A stretch of DNA of 64,000 nt from Phocaeicola coprophilus. GTDB taxonomy: Bacteria > Bacteroidota > Bacteroidia > Bacteroidales > Bacteroidaceae. Positions 49,166-58,417 of this stretch are shown here, piece after piece. A program made the position numbers and the translations under genes. The notes under the pieces were generated by a model. It made no database searches, had not been told where the DNA came from, and worked only from the letters and a program-made list of their open reading frames with translations. Position 1 is the stretch's first letter, and every line of letters starts with the position of its first letter. The stretch covers positions 1 to 64,000 of the forward strand of contig JACJJM010000012.1 in the NCBI GenBank assembly GCA_016900015.1. The letters run 5' to 3'.

Positions 49166-50575
49166 TTAATAGTTAGGCGTCAGATTCGGGTTGATGGATG
49201 AGGCCGAGAGCGGGATGGGGAATATCCACAGCGGGCTGTCGGGCGTAAGCTCGTAGTCTTTGCCGAGCAGCGTCTTGCGCAGCGTGGTTTGATATTCCGG
49301 CTCCGTGTTCCAACGCTTCATGTTGATGAAGTTCTTCATGGTGTAGAGGTTTTCCGTGCGCCACACTTGCTGCAATTTGCGGAACACTTCCCCGCGGTCG
49401 GTCGTCGTGCCTTTCCAAGGTTGGTACACAGCCGGGTCGATGCGCATTTCGCGCACTTCGTCCATCAGGGCCAGAGCATCGTCAAACTCGCCTTCGCGCA
49501 TCAGGCATTCGGCTTCAATCATCCGCGTGTCGATGGTTGTGAGTCCGATGTAAGAAAAATAAGCATCCATGCACATGCTGTAGGCCACATCCGCCAGGCC
49601 GAAGTACATGCTCGAATAAGCAAACGACGAGTCGAAGCAATAATCGAGCCACACGTGCCCCGGTTCGAAAAGGGCGTACATCTCGGGCGTGATGCCGAAC
49701 AGGGCGTTCCATTGCGGGAAGCAGATGAGGTCTTCCTGGCATGCGCCTTTGCTACGCGTGAAGGACCCCATGAACGGGTTCGGCTCCGTGTCGAAGTAAG
49801 AACGTTCGTCCTCCACATAATCGGTGATGGCCAGCGATTGGGCGGCGGCTTGCGAGGCTTCTTCATAACGGTGCATGCTTATGAGTACCTGGGCTTTGGC
49901 TGCCAAGGCAAAATCCTTTCCGGGACGCATGCGGCTGATGCCTCGGTCGGGCAGCGATTCCAGTTCGAGGGCTGCGTTCAGGTCGGCCAGTATGTGGTCG
50001 TACACTTCGCCCACGGTGTTTTTCTGCACCATGCCGGCTATGTCACTGCCTTCCAGCATGTAGGGCACGCCGGGGTCGGTCGCTGCCGTGGCGGGGTCGT
50101 AAGCCTTGGCATAGATGTTCACGGCCAGATAGTGGAACCAGGCGCGGAGCACCAGAGCTTCCGCCTTGATGCGTTGAGCCATGGCCCGGTCGCCCTCGGC
50201 ATCGTCGATTTGCTGCAACACCGGGTTGGCAATGTGTCCGATGGCGCTGTAGAAGCAGGTGTACATGCCGTCGGAGTTGGACAGTTCCAAGCGGTCGGCA
50301 GCCTCGTCCCACGTAATCAGGACGGCGTTGAGCGCCGGGGTGGTTTCGGCAATCATGTTGGGCACGTTGTATGCCTGCGGATACATCTCGCCAAGGACGA
50401 CAGAAGGGCCTGTGCTGTAGTATCCGCTTTCGTTATACTCGTAGTTGAGCAACAAGTCCAGGTCGCTTACCCGGCTGAGGAGGTTTTTGCCTTTGGGCTG
50501 TATCTCTGTAAAGTCGCTGCATCCGGCCAGCAGAAGCAGTCCGGTGCATAGGCTGAATATTATGTTTCTCTTCAT
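49166..50575 (-). CDS. RagB/SusD family surface lipoprotein
   Basis: 469 residues. Lipobox LLLLAGCSDFTEIQPKGKNL. TPR-like helices (RIKAEALVLRAWFHYLAVNI) and the C-terminal part (RMIEAECLMREGEFDDALAL) fit SusD. It lies 16 bases after susC, and together they form the second SusCD pair of the window. Confidence 0.93.
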   Translation of the reverse strand: MKRNIIFSLCTGLLLLAGCSDFTEIQPKGKNLLSRVSDLDLLLNYEYNESGYYSTGPSVVLGEMYPQAYNVPNMIAETTPALNAVLITWDEAADRLELSNSDGMYTCFYSAIGHIANPVLQQIDDAEGDRAMAQRIKAEALVLRAWFHYLAVNIYAKAYDPATAATDPGVPYMLEGSDIAGMVQKNTVGEVYDHILADLNAALELESLPDRGISRMRPGKDFALAAKAQVLISMHRYEEASQAAAQSLAITDYVEDERSYFDTEPNPFMGSFTRSKGACQEDLICFPQWNALFGITPEMYALFEPGHVWLDYCFDSSFAYSSMYFGLADVAYSMCMDAYFSYIGLTTIDTRMIEAECLMREGEFDDALALMDEVREMRIDPAVYQPWKGTTTDRGEVFRKLQQVWRTENLYTMKNFINMKRWNTEPEYQTTLRKTLLGKDYELTPDSPLWIFPIPLSASSINPNLTPNY

Positions 50576-50591
50576 GATGTTCTTTGTTATG

Positions 50592-53500
50592 TTAGATGTT
50601 GATGTTTAATCCGAATACAAACGAGCTGGGGTCGCGCAGCGAGAGGGTTTCGGGGTCGATGCCCACTTTGTTTTTCACCCACAGCCATTTGGGGTTGTTT
50701 AGTTGGAAGCTGACAGACGCGCGTTGCAGCCGTATTTTCTCCAGCCACATTTCCGGCAGATCGTAGCTGAGCACGATGTTGCGTATCTTCAGAAAGTCGG
50801 CCGGGCGGACGTAAGCATCCGTGTACAGCGCCTCGGAACCGATTCCGGATGTAGACGACCATTGGCCGATGCCCGGCGTGTTGGTCGGGTGTTCGGGTGT
50901 CCAGGCGTTGAGAAAGTAGCTGGGCACCGGGCCGTAAGGCACGTGGTAGGTTTCCTGTTCTTCCAAGGCTCTCATCTTGTGTCCGCCATAGTAGACCATC
51001 AGGACACTCAGGCTCAGCCCGTTCCACGAGAAGGTGTTTTCCATGCTGCTCACCACCTTTGGGTCGGTTTGGCCGGAATAGACCACGGCTTCGACGGGCG
51101 CATTGAGGATGGACGTGGTGGTTGTTCCGTCCGGCAGGTACCATGTGTGCTGCCCCTCGTCGTTGATGCCGGCGAAGCGGTAGGAGAAGAGGGCACTGGT
51201 TGGGTAACCTTCCAAAAATTGGGAATTGATGAGCGCGTTGGCCGTAGTCGACGGGTTTTCCACATACGTGATGGTGTTTTTGTTGTGCGAGAATGTCAAC
51301 GCCGTGTTCCAGCCGAAGTCGCGCCGCTTCTGCGGGCGGAACCATTCGTAGGAAAGCGACAGCTCCACGCCGTCGTTTTTCACACTGGCCGTGTTCATGA
51401 ACATCGAGGTATAGCCCGTTGTCGGGTCGAGCATGTGGTTGGAGAACACGTTCTTGCTCTCCTTGTGATACCAGTCGAATGTGCCGCGCAGGCGGTTGTC
51501 GAGCAGAGAGAAGTCCAGCCCGACGTTCGTGGTCGCCGTCTGTTCCCACTTCAGTTCCGGGTTGCCCGGACTTTCGATGACCGACACCGGAAGCTTGGTC
51601 ACTGAGTTGTTTCCGCTGGTGACGGCTGTCATGTAGCTGGTCGCCCCTTGGTAGATGTTACCCGTCACGCCGTAGCTGCCGCGCAGTTTCAGGAAGTTCA
51701 CCCACTCGATGTCTTTCATGAAAGCCTCGTTGTGCAGGCTCCATCCTGCGCCGACCGACCACAGCGGCTTGCCTCGGAACTCGGTGTTCAGTCCGTAGAC
51801 GTCGGCATAATCCTTGCGGAAGGAAGCAAAGACGTTGTATTTGTTGTCGTAGGTGTACGTCAGGTTGGCATATCCCGAAGCGTAGCGGTGGCGTTCTTCC
51901 ATGACCGAAGCCATGGCATCGGCCATGTAGACATCGTAGAAGCATTGCTGCACGGGGAAGTAACCTCCGCCGACGTAGGGAGCATACGTCATCTGGCTCA
52001 GCGTGGAGAAGTCTATCGTTGCCGTGGCGTCGTTTTGCAGCTGCTCGTCGTAGCCCAGCATCAGGCCGTTGGTTCCGCTGAGTTTGGTTTCCCGGAACTC
52101 CAATCCGGCCAACACGTTGACGGAGTGCTTGCCGAAGTCGCGGGTGTAGTTGACTTGTGCGCGGGCAGTCCAGTAGTTGCCTATGGTGTTGGTCGTTGTC
52201 TTCATGCCGCCGGTTTCGGGGATGAGGCTCGTGAGCGAGCCGTCGCTTTGCGGCTGCAGGTAGCCGTTGTACATCATGCGCATCAGGTAGCTGTCTTCTT
52301 CGTAATACGTTGACAGGGTGTTGCGCTCGCTTTCGTAGACGAATTGCGCGTTCACCGTCAGTCCCTCGATGGGTTTGAACAGCAGTTCACCTTGATAGCG
52401 CATGTTTTGCCGACGCGTTTTTTGCAGATTATAATCCAGCTCTTCCAGATGGTTAAAGCCCAAGCGGCGGAAAGAGGGATTTGACACGCCTTCTTCATAA
52501 TACTCGTTGAGCGTGTAAAGTGCCGTAGTGGAATAGTAATTGTGCGAACCGTCTTCATTGAGCAGACGGGTGTAAGAGGGCACGTTGAACGGATTAGTGG
52601 CCAGTTCGCTGGCATTGGCTTGCTTGTTGTTGAATATTCCGTTGGCCGTAAAGCGGACTTTCAACCACGGGGCTATGTCATAAGAACCTTTGTAGGTGAT
52701 GTTAAACTGGTTGTCGTAGGCATTGATAATGCCGCTGTTGTCGTACTTGTAGTTGATGACCAGGTTCGAGCTGGATTTCTCCGTGTTGCTCCGTACGGCC
52801 AGGTTGTATTGCTGAAGGACCTGGTTGCGCAGGGCGTGGTCGGCATATTCCTTGGCAAAGTTATTTTGGCTAAGCTGCTCCATGCGGGCATCAAGCTCTT
52901 CTTGCGTGATGATGCCTTTATATCGTTGGTAATAGGCATAGTTTATGGGACTGACGGCACCCATTCCGGTGCTGATGGCTTGTTCTATCGTCGAAGCCGG
53001 GTCGGCGGCTCCGCCTCCGAAATAATACCAGTCGTAGAAGTCTCTTTCGGTCTGCGCCTGCTGTTCGGGCGTCATATAGAAGTTGGCGGCATAGTCCATG
53101 TTTTTCTTTTCCCACACGGTGAGGTTGGCAGAGAAGTCAATGTTTATCTTTCCCTTCTCTTTCGCGCCCTTTGTCTTGACCACGATGATACCGTTTGAAG
53201 CCCGTGCACCGTAGATGGCTGCCGCAGCGGCATCTTTGAGCACGGTCACCGACTCGATGTCGTAGGGGTTGAGGTCGTCAATCGAGCCTTCAATGGGCAG
53301 TCCGTCCACCACCAGCAGCGGGTTGGTGGAGGCATAGAGTGAACTGGTGCCGCGTATGGTGGTTTTGTCACCATAGGTGGTGAGTCCGGCCACACGGCCT
53401 TCCAGGTTGTCCATCAGGCTGGGCATGTAGCGGTCTTCCAACTTTTCGGCGGAGACGGTGCTCACCGAACCGGTCACTTTCTCGCGCGATATGTCCTGAT

Positions 53501-54101
53501 AGCCGGTGACGACGACTTCAGACATGACGTTGACGTCTTCCTTCATCACGAACTCATTCTCCGAATTCAGTTTTACGCGAGTCTCAATATCCTTTTTCCC
53601 GATGTAACGGATAATGAGGACCACTTCCCGGCCGGAAACGTTGCGCAAGGCGAATCTGCCATCCAAGTCGGTGATGACACCCTTCGTCGTTCCTTTTACC
53701 AGCACCGATGCTCCGATGACCGGTTCTCTGTTCTCGTCGACCACAATACCTGACACTGTCCCCACCTCGGCTCTCTGCGAAGACTGTCGCGTGCGGCGCA
53801 CAATGGTATAGATACCGTCCTTCACTTCGTAGGTAAGCTGCGTACCTGCCAGCAGCGTGTCGAGCACACGGGCGATGTCCGTCTGGCTGAACTCGCCACC
53901 CCGGCAACGGATGCGTGCAGCCACATCGGCGTTGTAGACCAACTGGATGTTACTCGTCTTCATGATTTGCTGGAAAGCCTGGTCCAGCGTGCCTTGCCCG
54001 ATGCGGACCGTCACTGTCTGCGCCATCATCTCGGCCGGCCCGGCAAGGAACAGCCCCACAGCACATGCGCTCAGAAAAGCGCGTAATTGTTTCTTTCTCA
54101 T
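50592..54101 (-). CDS. SusC/RagA family TonB-linked outer-membrane receptor
   Basis: 1169 residues. Signal peptide (..VGLFLAGPAEMMAQ), STN domain (TLDQAFQQIMKTSNIQLVYN; DIARVLDTLLAGTQLTYEV), CarboxypepD_reg-like domain (VSGIVVDENREPVIGASVLV), VMSEVVVTGYQDISREKVTG, plug with SVTVLKDAAAAAIYGARASN, and a full barrel ending SSFVFGLNINI. The STN domain indicates FecR-coupled signalling, and a fecR gene is directly upstream. Confidence 0.95.
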   Translation of the reverse strand: MRKKQLRAFLSACAVGLFLAGPAEMMAQTVTVRIGQGTLDQAFQQIMKTSNIQLVYNADVAARIRCRGGEFSQTDIARVLDTLLAGTQLTYEVKDGIYTIVRRTRQSSQRAEVGTVSGIVVDENREPVIGASVLVKGTTKGVITDLDGRFALRNVSGREVVLIIRYIGKKDIETRVKLNSENEFVMKEDVNVMSEVVVTGYQDISREKVTGSVSTVSAEKLEDRYMPSLMDNLEGRVAGLTTYGDKTTIRGTSSLYASTNPLLVVDGLPIEGSIDDLNPYDIESVTVLKDAAAAAIYGARASNGIIVVKTKGAKEKGKINIDFSANLTVWEKKNMDYAANFYMTPEQQAQTERDFYDWYYFGGGAADPASTIEQAISTGMGAVSPINYAYYQRYKGIITQEELDARMEQLSQNNFAKEYADHALRNQVLQQYNLAVRSNTEKSSSNLVINYKYDNSGIINAYDNQFNITYKGSYDIAPWLKVRFTANGIFNNKQANASELATNPFNVPSYTRLLNEDGSHNYYSTTALYTLNEYYEEGVSNPSFRRLGFNHLEELDYNLQKTRRQNMRYQGELLFKPIEGLTVNAQFVYESERNTLSTYYEEDSYLMRMMYNGYLQPQSDGSLTSLIPETGGMKTTTNTIGNYWTARAQVNYTRDFGKHSVNVLAGLEFRETKLSGTNGLMLGYDEQLQNDATATIDFSTLSQMTYAPYVGGGYFPVQQCFYDVYMADAMASVMEERHRYASGYANLTYTYDNKYNVFASFRKDYADVYGLNTEFRGKPLWSVGAGWSLHNEAFMKDIEWVNFLKLRGSYGVTGNIYQGATSYMTAVTSGNNSVTKLPVSVIESPGNPELKWEQTATTNVGLDFSLLDNRLRGTFDWYHKESKNVFSNHMLDPTTGYTSMFMNTASVKNDGVELSLSYEWFRPQKRRDFGWNTALTFSHNKNTITYVENPSTTANALINSQFLEGYPTSALFSYRFAGINDEGQHTWYLPDGTTTTSILNAPVEAVVYSGQTDPKVVSSMENTFSWNGLSLSVLMVYYGGHKMRALEEQETYHVPYGPVPSYFLNAWTPEHPTNTPGIGQWSSTSGIGSEALYTDAYVRPADFLKIRNIVLSYDLPEMWLEKIRLQRASVSFQLNNPKWLWVKNKVGIDPETLSLRDPSSFVFGLNINI

Positions 54102-54123
54102 AATCTATATATTAATGTAAAAA

Positions 54124-55269
54124 TTAATTCGTCACAAGGATGTTCTCGCCGCGGATGACGAAGCGGATGCCCGCCGCACGTTCGTAGCTGTTGAGCAAGA
54201 CGCGGATGTCGTCGCCGCGGTAGAGACGGCCTGATAGGCGGATGTCGCGCAAGCTGTCGTCGGCAAACACAGGATGGAAGTCATACCAGCGCGAGAGCGT
54301 GGTCAGGATGTCCTCCAGCGACTGGTTGCGGAAGACAAACTGATGGTCGACCCAGGCCGTGTAGACGGACACATCCACCGTCTGCACGTCGACCGTCCCG
54401 CCGGCCTCGTCAAACGTCAGCTGCTGCGAGGGGCGCACGTCGTAGTCGCGTCCGTCAGGCGTGTGGAAACGGATGCGGCCCTCGACCAGCGTGGCGGCCA
54501 GCGGCGTGCCGGCATAGTCGGTCAGATTGAAGCGTGTGCCGAGCACGCGGACATCACCCCGCCCCGTGGAGACCACAAAAGGATGTGCCTCGTCATGCGC
54601 CACGTCGAAAAACACTTCGCCCTTTACATAGACACGGCGCTCGCCTCCCCCGAAAGTCTCCGGGAAACGGAGTTCCGACTCGGCATTGAGCCAGACACGC
54701 GTGCCATCGGCCAACTCGTAGCGAAACTCGCCTCCGCGCGGGATGGACAGCGTGTTGTAGCGCACGGCGACCGTGTCGGCCAAGGCCATGGACACGGAGT
54801 CAAGCAGCCGGTCGACAACCCGGTGGTCACCGCCCGTGACATCTATCTGCTGCCCGTCAGCCAACGTGAGTATCGCCTTGGCCTCTCCGGGCACGATGGT
54901 CATCGCCGTCTGCTGTGTGTTGTCGCCCGCGAGACGCCGTGCAGAACGGGGCACAGCCAGGAACAGCAAGGCCACGACTGCTGCCACACCGGCCCACACG
55001 GAAGCACGACGCAGAAACAGGCGAAGCATGCGGCGCTGCTGCGTCCGGCGGAAGCGTGCGACCATCCGCTCACCATAATCCTCACGTTCGAGACGGAGCA
55101 TCGCCGAAACGAGGTCCAGCCGTTTGACTTCTTCATACGTAGCGGCGTTACGCCCGTCGGACAGCCATGCTTGCAACGCGGCTTCCTCTTCGGGCGCGAG
55201 CGTGTCGCCCAATATCTTACGTGCGATGAGTTTGGATATGTCAGTCGTTGTTTTCATCTCCTTTTTCAT
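54124..55269 (-). CDS. FecR-family anti-sigma factor without an adjacent sigma gene
   Basis: 381 residues. N-terminal cytoplasmic part (ISKLIARKILGDTLAPEEEA), one membrane helix (SVWAGVAAVVALLFLAVP, about residues 90-107), FecR domain (LSIPRGGEFRYELADGTRVW; VKGEVFFDVAHDEAHPFVVS) and C-terminal DUF4974/STN-like domain (FRNQSLEDILTTLSRWYDFH). It starts 22 bases before susC. No ECF sigma gene lies upstream in the next 900 bases, only repeats. Confidence 0.92.
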   Translation of the reverse strand: MKKEMKTTTDISKLIARKILGDTLAPEEEAALQAWLSDGRNAATYEEVKRLDLVSAMLRLEREDYGERMVARFRRTQQRRMLRLFLRRASVWAGVAAVVALLFLAVPRSARRLAGDNTQQTAMTIVPGEAKAILTLADGQQIDVTGGDHRVVDRLLDSVSMALADTVAVRYNTLSIPRGGEFRYELADGTRVWLNAESELRFPETFGGGERRVYVKGEVFFDVAHDEAHPFVVSTGRGDVRVLGTRFNLTDYAGTPLAATLVEGRIRFHTPDGRDYDVRPSQQLTFDEAGGTVDVQTVDVSVYTAWVDHQFVFRNQSLEDILTTLSRWYDFHPVFADDSLRDIRLSGRLYRGDDIRVLLNSYERAAGIRFVIRGENILVTN

Positions 55270-55346
55270 GATTCATTTTCCATATAGACGGTGCAAAGGA
55301 ACAAATCGTATGACATCACCCCTCAATTTTAACATTTGAAATTTCT

Positions 55347-55396
55347 CCAGACCTCCCAACCCCTCCCAACCTCCCCCCGAAGGGGAGGCTTTTTCC
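55347..55396. repeat. C-rich terminator-like dispersed repeat
   Basis: CCCTCCCAACCTCCCC then GAAGGGGAGGCTTTTT, a short hairpin with a T-run on the plus strand. The same unit occurs twice, in opposite orientation, at 60776-60832 and 60905-60945. Confidence 0.6.
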
Positions 55397-55430
55397 TTTG
55401 TCATTTAAGCCAAAAGAGGCAAAGAGTTTG

Positions 55431-55613
55431 AACGTAAGTAAATGTTCATATTTAGTTTATACCATGCGGCATTCATTCTTTCGACGCAGATGACGCGGAC
55501 AACGCGGATTATTTCTGTCATGATGCCGAAGCCTGTGATTTATAAATCTGCGTCATCCGCGTTGTCCGCGTCTAAGAAATTGCCGGATAGATTCATTTAA
55601 TTCTTGCGACGCT
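55431..55613. repeat. ~183-bp dispersed repeat, copy 2
   Basis: Matches the reverse complement of 23571-23753. Contains GACGCAGATGACGCGGAC facing its near-complement GTCATCCGCGTTGTCCGCGTC-like arm around TGATTTATAAATC. No gene. Confidence 0.7.
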
Positions 55614-55677
55614 TATGTGCTAATGACCTATCGGAGCAAAAAAGAGCAAAACAAGCCTTGGAGGGGCGGTGACCTGG

Positions 55678-55744
55678 CCTTCCTTTCCGCCCGCGCACGG
55701 AGTCCTTTCCGTCCTCGCTTACCCTCCTTTCCGTGGTCGGACGG
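55678..55744. repeat. GC-rich palindromic dispersed repeat
   Basis: CCTTCCTTTCCGCCC, GAGTCCTTTCCGTCC and CCCTCCTTTCCGTGG in a row; the reverse complement matches 32289-32363. The rest of 55745-56050 shows no gene or named feature. Confidence 0.7.
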
Positions 55745-56050
55745 CATTAAGGGGCATCGGACACGAGGTTATGAGGAGACTGGCCAGGCATCAAACATCC
55801 AGATGCGGACGACGCAGGAGGCTGTGTCGAAACGAAAGAACCGTGAATGACAAAGCCTTGTATTTCAATATTTATCCAAGCGGGCGTACAGAACGTACGT
55901 TTCCACAACGTCTATTTTGACACGTCTTCTTGCAAGGGCGGAGAAGGACGTCCGAGGCCTCCTTCCTAAGAAATAATGCGACATCAGTGCCCTTTGCGAC
56001 GATGCCGGACGCAGCGGGAAAATCCTCCGAAAAGCCTGCGACTTCAGGGA

Positions 56051-56137
56051 AAATCACCACTTTTAGGTATTGCGGCAGTGCGTTAGACCACAAAACGGGC
56101 CGTCATAGGGACGACAAATCACTATTTTACGGTATTG
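56051..56137. promoter_or_regulatory. pair of 22-bp direct repeats upstream of the Xus-like operon
   Basis: 56051-56072 and 56116-56137 begin AAATCAC and end GGTATTG; 18 of 22 bases agree. The second copy ends in the -33 region of the predicted promoter, so it could be a regulator site. A repeat fragment without function is also possible. Confidence 0.4.
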
Positions 56138-56165
56138 TGCACGGTCTGTGCGCAGTCTATTTTTG
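56134..56165 (+). promoter_or_regulatory. promoter of the Xus-like operon
   Basis: ATTG (56134-56137), 20 bases, then TATTTTTG (56158-56165), an exact TAnnTTTG. The leader to the ATG at 56208 would be about 35 bases. Confidence 0.55.
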
Positions 56166-56207
56166 CGCCATATAAACAGTACGTCTAAACAGATAATAAT
56201 AATAAAC

Positions 56208-58385
56208 ATGAAGATTCATTTCAGACTGACGACATGGGCGCTACTGGCGACCACCACGCTCCCGCTGGCCGCACAGAGCGAGGGCGATTCGCTCATGCTC
56301 GACGACCAGGAACTGGAGGCCATCGAGGTCGTGGCGAAGTCCAAGGCCCGCAAGCTCCAAGAACAGGCATACGCCATCTCCGTAATCGACCTGAAAAACC
56401 GCTACACGGCAGCTTCGCCCCTGAACAAGGTGCTCAACACGGTGACGAGTGTGCGTGTGCGGGAAGACGGAGGCGTGGGCAGTAACTATACGTTCGCGAT
56501 GAACGGCTTCTCGGGCAACCAGGTGAAATTCTTCCTCGACGGCATCCCGATGGACAACTTCGGCTCAAGCTTCAACCTGGCCAACTTCTCGGCCAACATC
56601 GCCGAGCGTGTGGAAGTCTACAAGGGCGTGCTGCCCGTGAGCCTGGGCGCCGATGCGCTGGGCGGGGCTGTCAACATCGTCACGCGCGTCAATGCCAACT
56701 ACCTCGAAGCGACATACAGCGTCGGTTCGTTCAACACGCACAAGGTCAGCCTGGCCGGGGCCTACACGAACACCGGCACGGGCTTCACCTTCCGCGCCAA
56801 CGCATTCTTCAACTACTCGGACAATGACTACAAGGTCTACGCCCCCATCGTCGACCTCTCGACGGGCCGCAGCCTGGGCGACGCCTGGGTGAAGCGTTTC
56901 AACGATGCCTACTATTCGGCCGGCCTGAAGATGGAGACCGGAGTTATAGCCAAACCCTGGGCCGACCAGCTGCTCGTCGGTGTCATCCTCTCGGGCAACG
57001 ACAAGCACATCCAGACGGGCGCGACGATGGACGCCGTCTACGGGCGGGTGAAGTCGCGGAGCTACAGCCTCATCCCCACCCTACGCTACAAGAAGACGAA
57101 CCTCTTCACGCCGGGACTCGACCTGAGCCTCTACGCAACCTACAACGTCGTGAACACCTACAACGTCGACACCGCAGCCGTCGACTACAACTGGCTGGGA
57201 GAGTCCGTTCCGAGCACGAGCCGCGGCGAAGGCTACCTCACCGACGCCCTCATCAAGGAACGTCAATGGCAGGCGAACGCCAACCTGAACTACCTCATCG
57301 ACGACCACCAGAGCGTCACGCTGAACCACATCGTGACATCGATGGACCACAAGCAGAACGACCGCGAATATCCCGAATACAGCATGAACGACCGCTCGCA
57401 ATACCTGACAAAGAACATCACCGGCCTGGGCTACCAGCTCCGCTACGACCGCTGGAATGTCAATGTCTTCGGAAAGATGTATTTCCTCTATTCCTCGTCG
57501 CACAAGCTCATCGACCAGTTCCTCGCCAGCGAACACTGGGAACAGGTGAAAGAGCGCAAACACAACTTCGGCTACGGCGCGGCGGCCACTTACTTCCTCT
57601 TCCCCTTCCTGCAAGCGAAGGTCAGCTTCGAACAGGCCTACCGCATGCCGGAAGCCATCGAGATGTTCGGCGACGGATTTATCCAGAAGAGCAATCCCGA
57701 CCTCAACCCGGAGAACTCCAAGAACCTGAACATCGGGCTGGCGTTTGACAAACGTTTCAACGAAGACCATCACGTGATGGCCGAGACCAACTACATCTAC
57801 CGCCACACGAAGGACTTCATCTTCAAAGGCGTCAGCCTCACGAGCGACCCCACGATGTCATACGACAATGTGGGCAAGGCCATCACCCACGGCGTCGAGG
57901 CCAGCCTGCGCTACGAATACAAGCGCCAGTTCCACATCGCCGGAAACCTGACCTACCAGGACATCACCGACCGCGAACGGACGACGCGCACGACCGACAG
58001 CTACGTCGAACAAGGTTCGAGCGAAAACACGTCCTACGGGCAACGCATGCCCAACATCCCCTACTTCTTCGTGAATGCGGAAGCAGGCTACAACTTCCAC
58101 AACGTCTTCGCGCGAGGCAACACCCTCTCCCTCGAATACAGCTGCGACTACGTCTACAAGTACTACCTGAGCTTCGCCGGCCTGGGACGCCCCACGAGCA
58201 AGAAATACATCCCCACGCAGTTCTCCCACAACGCCTCGCTGAGCTACCTCATGGGCGACGGGAAATACAGCGTCGCGCTGGAATGCACCAACCTCACCAA
58301 CGAGAAGCTGTATGACAACTACCGCCTGCAAAAGCCCGGCCGCGCCTTCAACGTGAAGTTCCGCGTCTACCTGCCCAAGATGTAA
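56208..58385 (+). CDS. xusA: TonB-dependent siderophore-type receptor, XusA-like
   Basis: 725 residues from the ATG at 56208, which gives a clean signal peptide (MKIHFRLTTWALLATTTLPLAAQ). A TonB-box-like stretch (LEAIEVVAKS) is followed by a plug (SPLNKVLNTVTSVRVREDGG; VKFFLDGIPMDNFGSSFNL; LPVSLGADALGGAVNIVTR) and a 22-strand barrel ending NVKFRVYLPKM. There is no carboxypeptidase-regulatory domain and no SusD, unlike the other receptors here; this is the classical metal/siderophore receptor form. The next two genes match DUF4374 and PepSY families, the XusABC set by which B. thetaiotaomicron takes up siderophores of other bacteria. The name rests on gene order and domains. Confidence 0.8.
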   Translation: MKIHFRLTTWALLATTTLPLAAQSEGDSLMLDDQELEAIEVVAKSKARKLQEQAYAISVIDLKNRYTAASPLNKVLNTVTSVRVREDGGVGSNYTFAMNGFSGNQVKFFLDGIPMDNFGSSFNLANFSANIAERVEVYKGVLPVSLGADALGGAVNIVTRVNANYLEATYSVGSFNTHKVSLAGAYTNTGTGFTFRANAFFNYSDNDYKVYAPIVDLSTGRSLGDAWVKRFNDAYYSAGLKMETGVIAKPWADQLLVGVILSGNDKHIQTGATMDAVYGRVKSRSYSLIPTLRYKKTNLFTPGLDLSLYATYNVVNTYNVDTAAVDYNWLGESVPSTSRGEGYLTDALIKERQWQANANLNYLIDDHQSVTLNHIVTSMDHKQNDREYPEYSMNDRSQYLTKNITGLGYQLRYDRWNVNVFGKMYFLYSSSHKLIDQFLASEHWEQVKERKHNFGYGAAATYFLFPFLQAKVSFEQAYRMPEAIEMFGDGFIQKSNPDLNPENSKNLNIGLAFDKRFNEDHHVMAETNYIYRHTKDFIFKGVSLTSDPTMSYDNVGKAITHGVEASLRYEYKRQFHIAGNLTYQDITDRERTTRTTDSYVEQGSSENTSYGQRMPNIPYFFVNAEAGYNFHNVFARGNTLSLEYSCDYVYKYYLSFAGLGRPTSKKYIPTQFSHNASLSYLMGDGKYSVALECTNLTNEKLYDNYRLQKPGRAFNVKFRVYLPKM

Positions 58386-58417
58386 ACCGAATAAAGAAAC
58401 AACTTCATAAAGACAAC

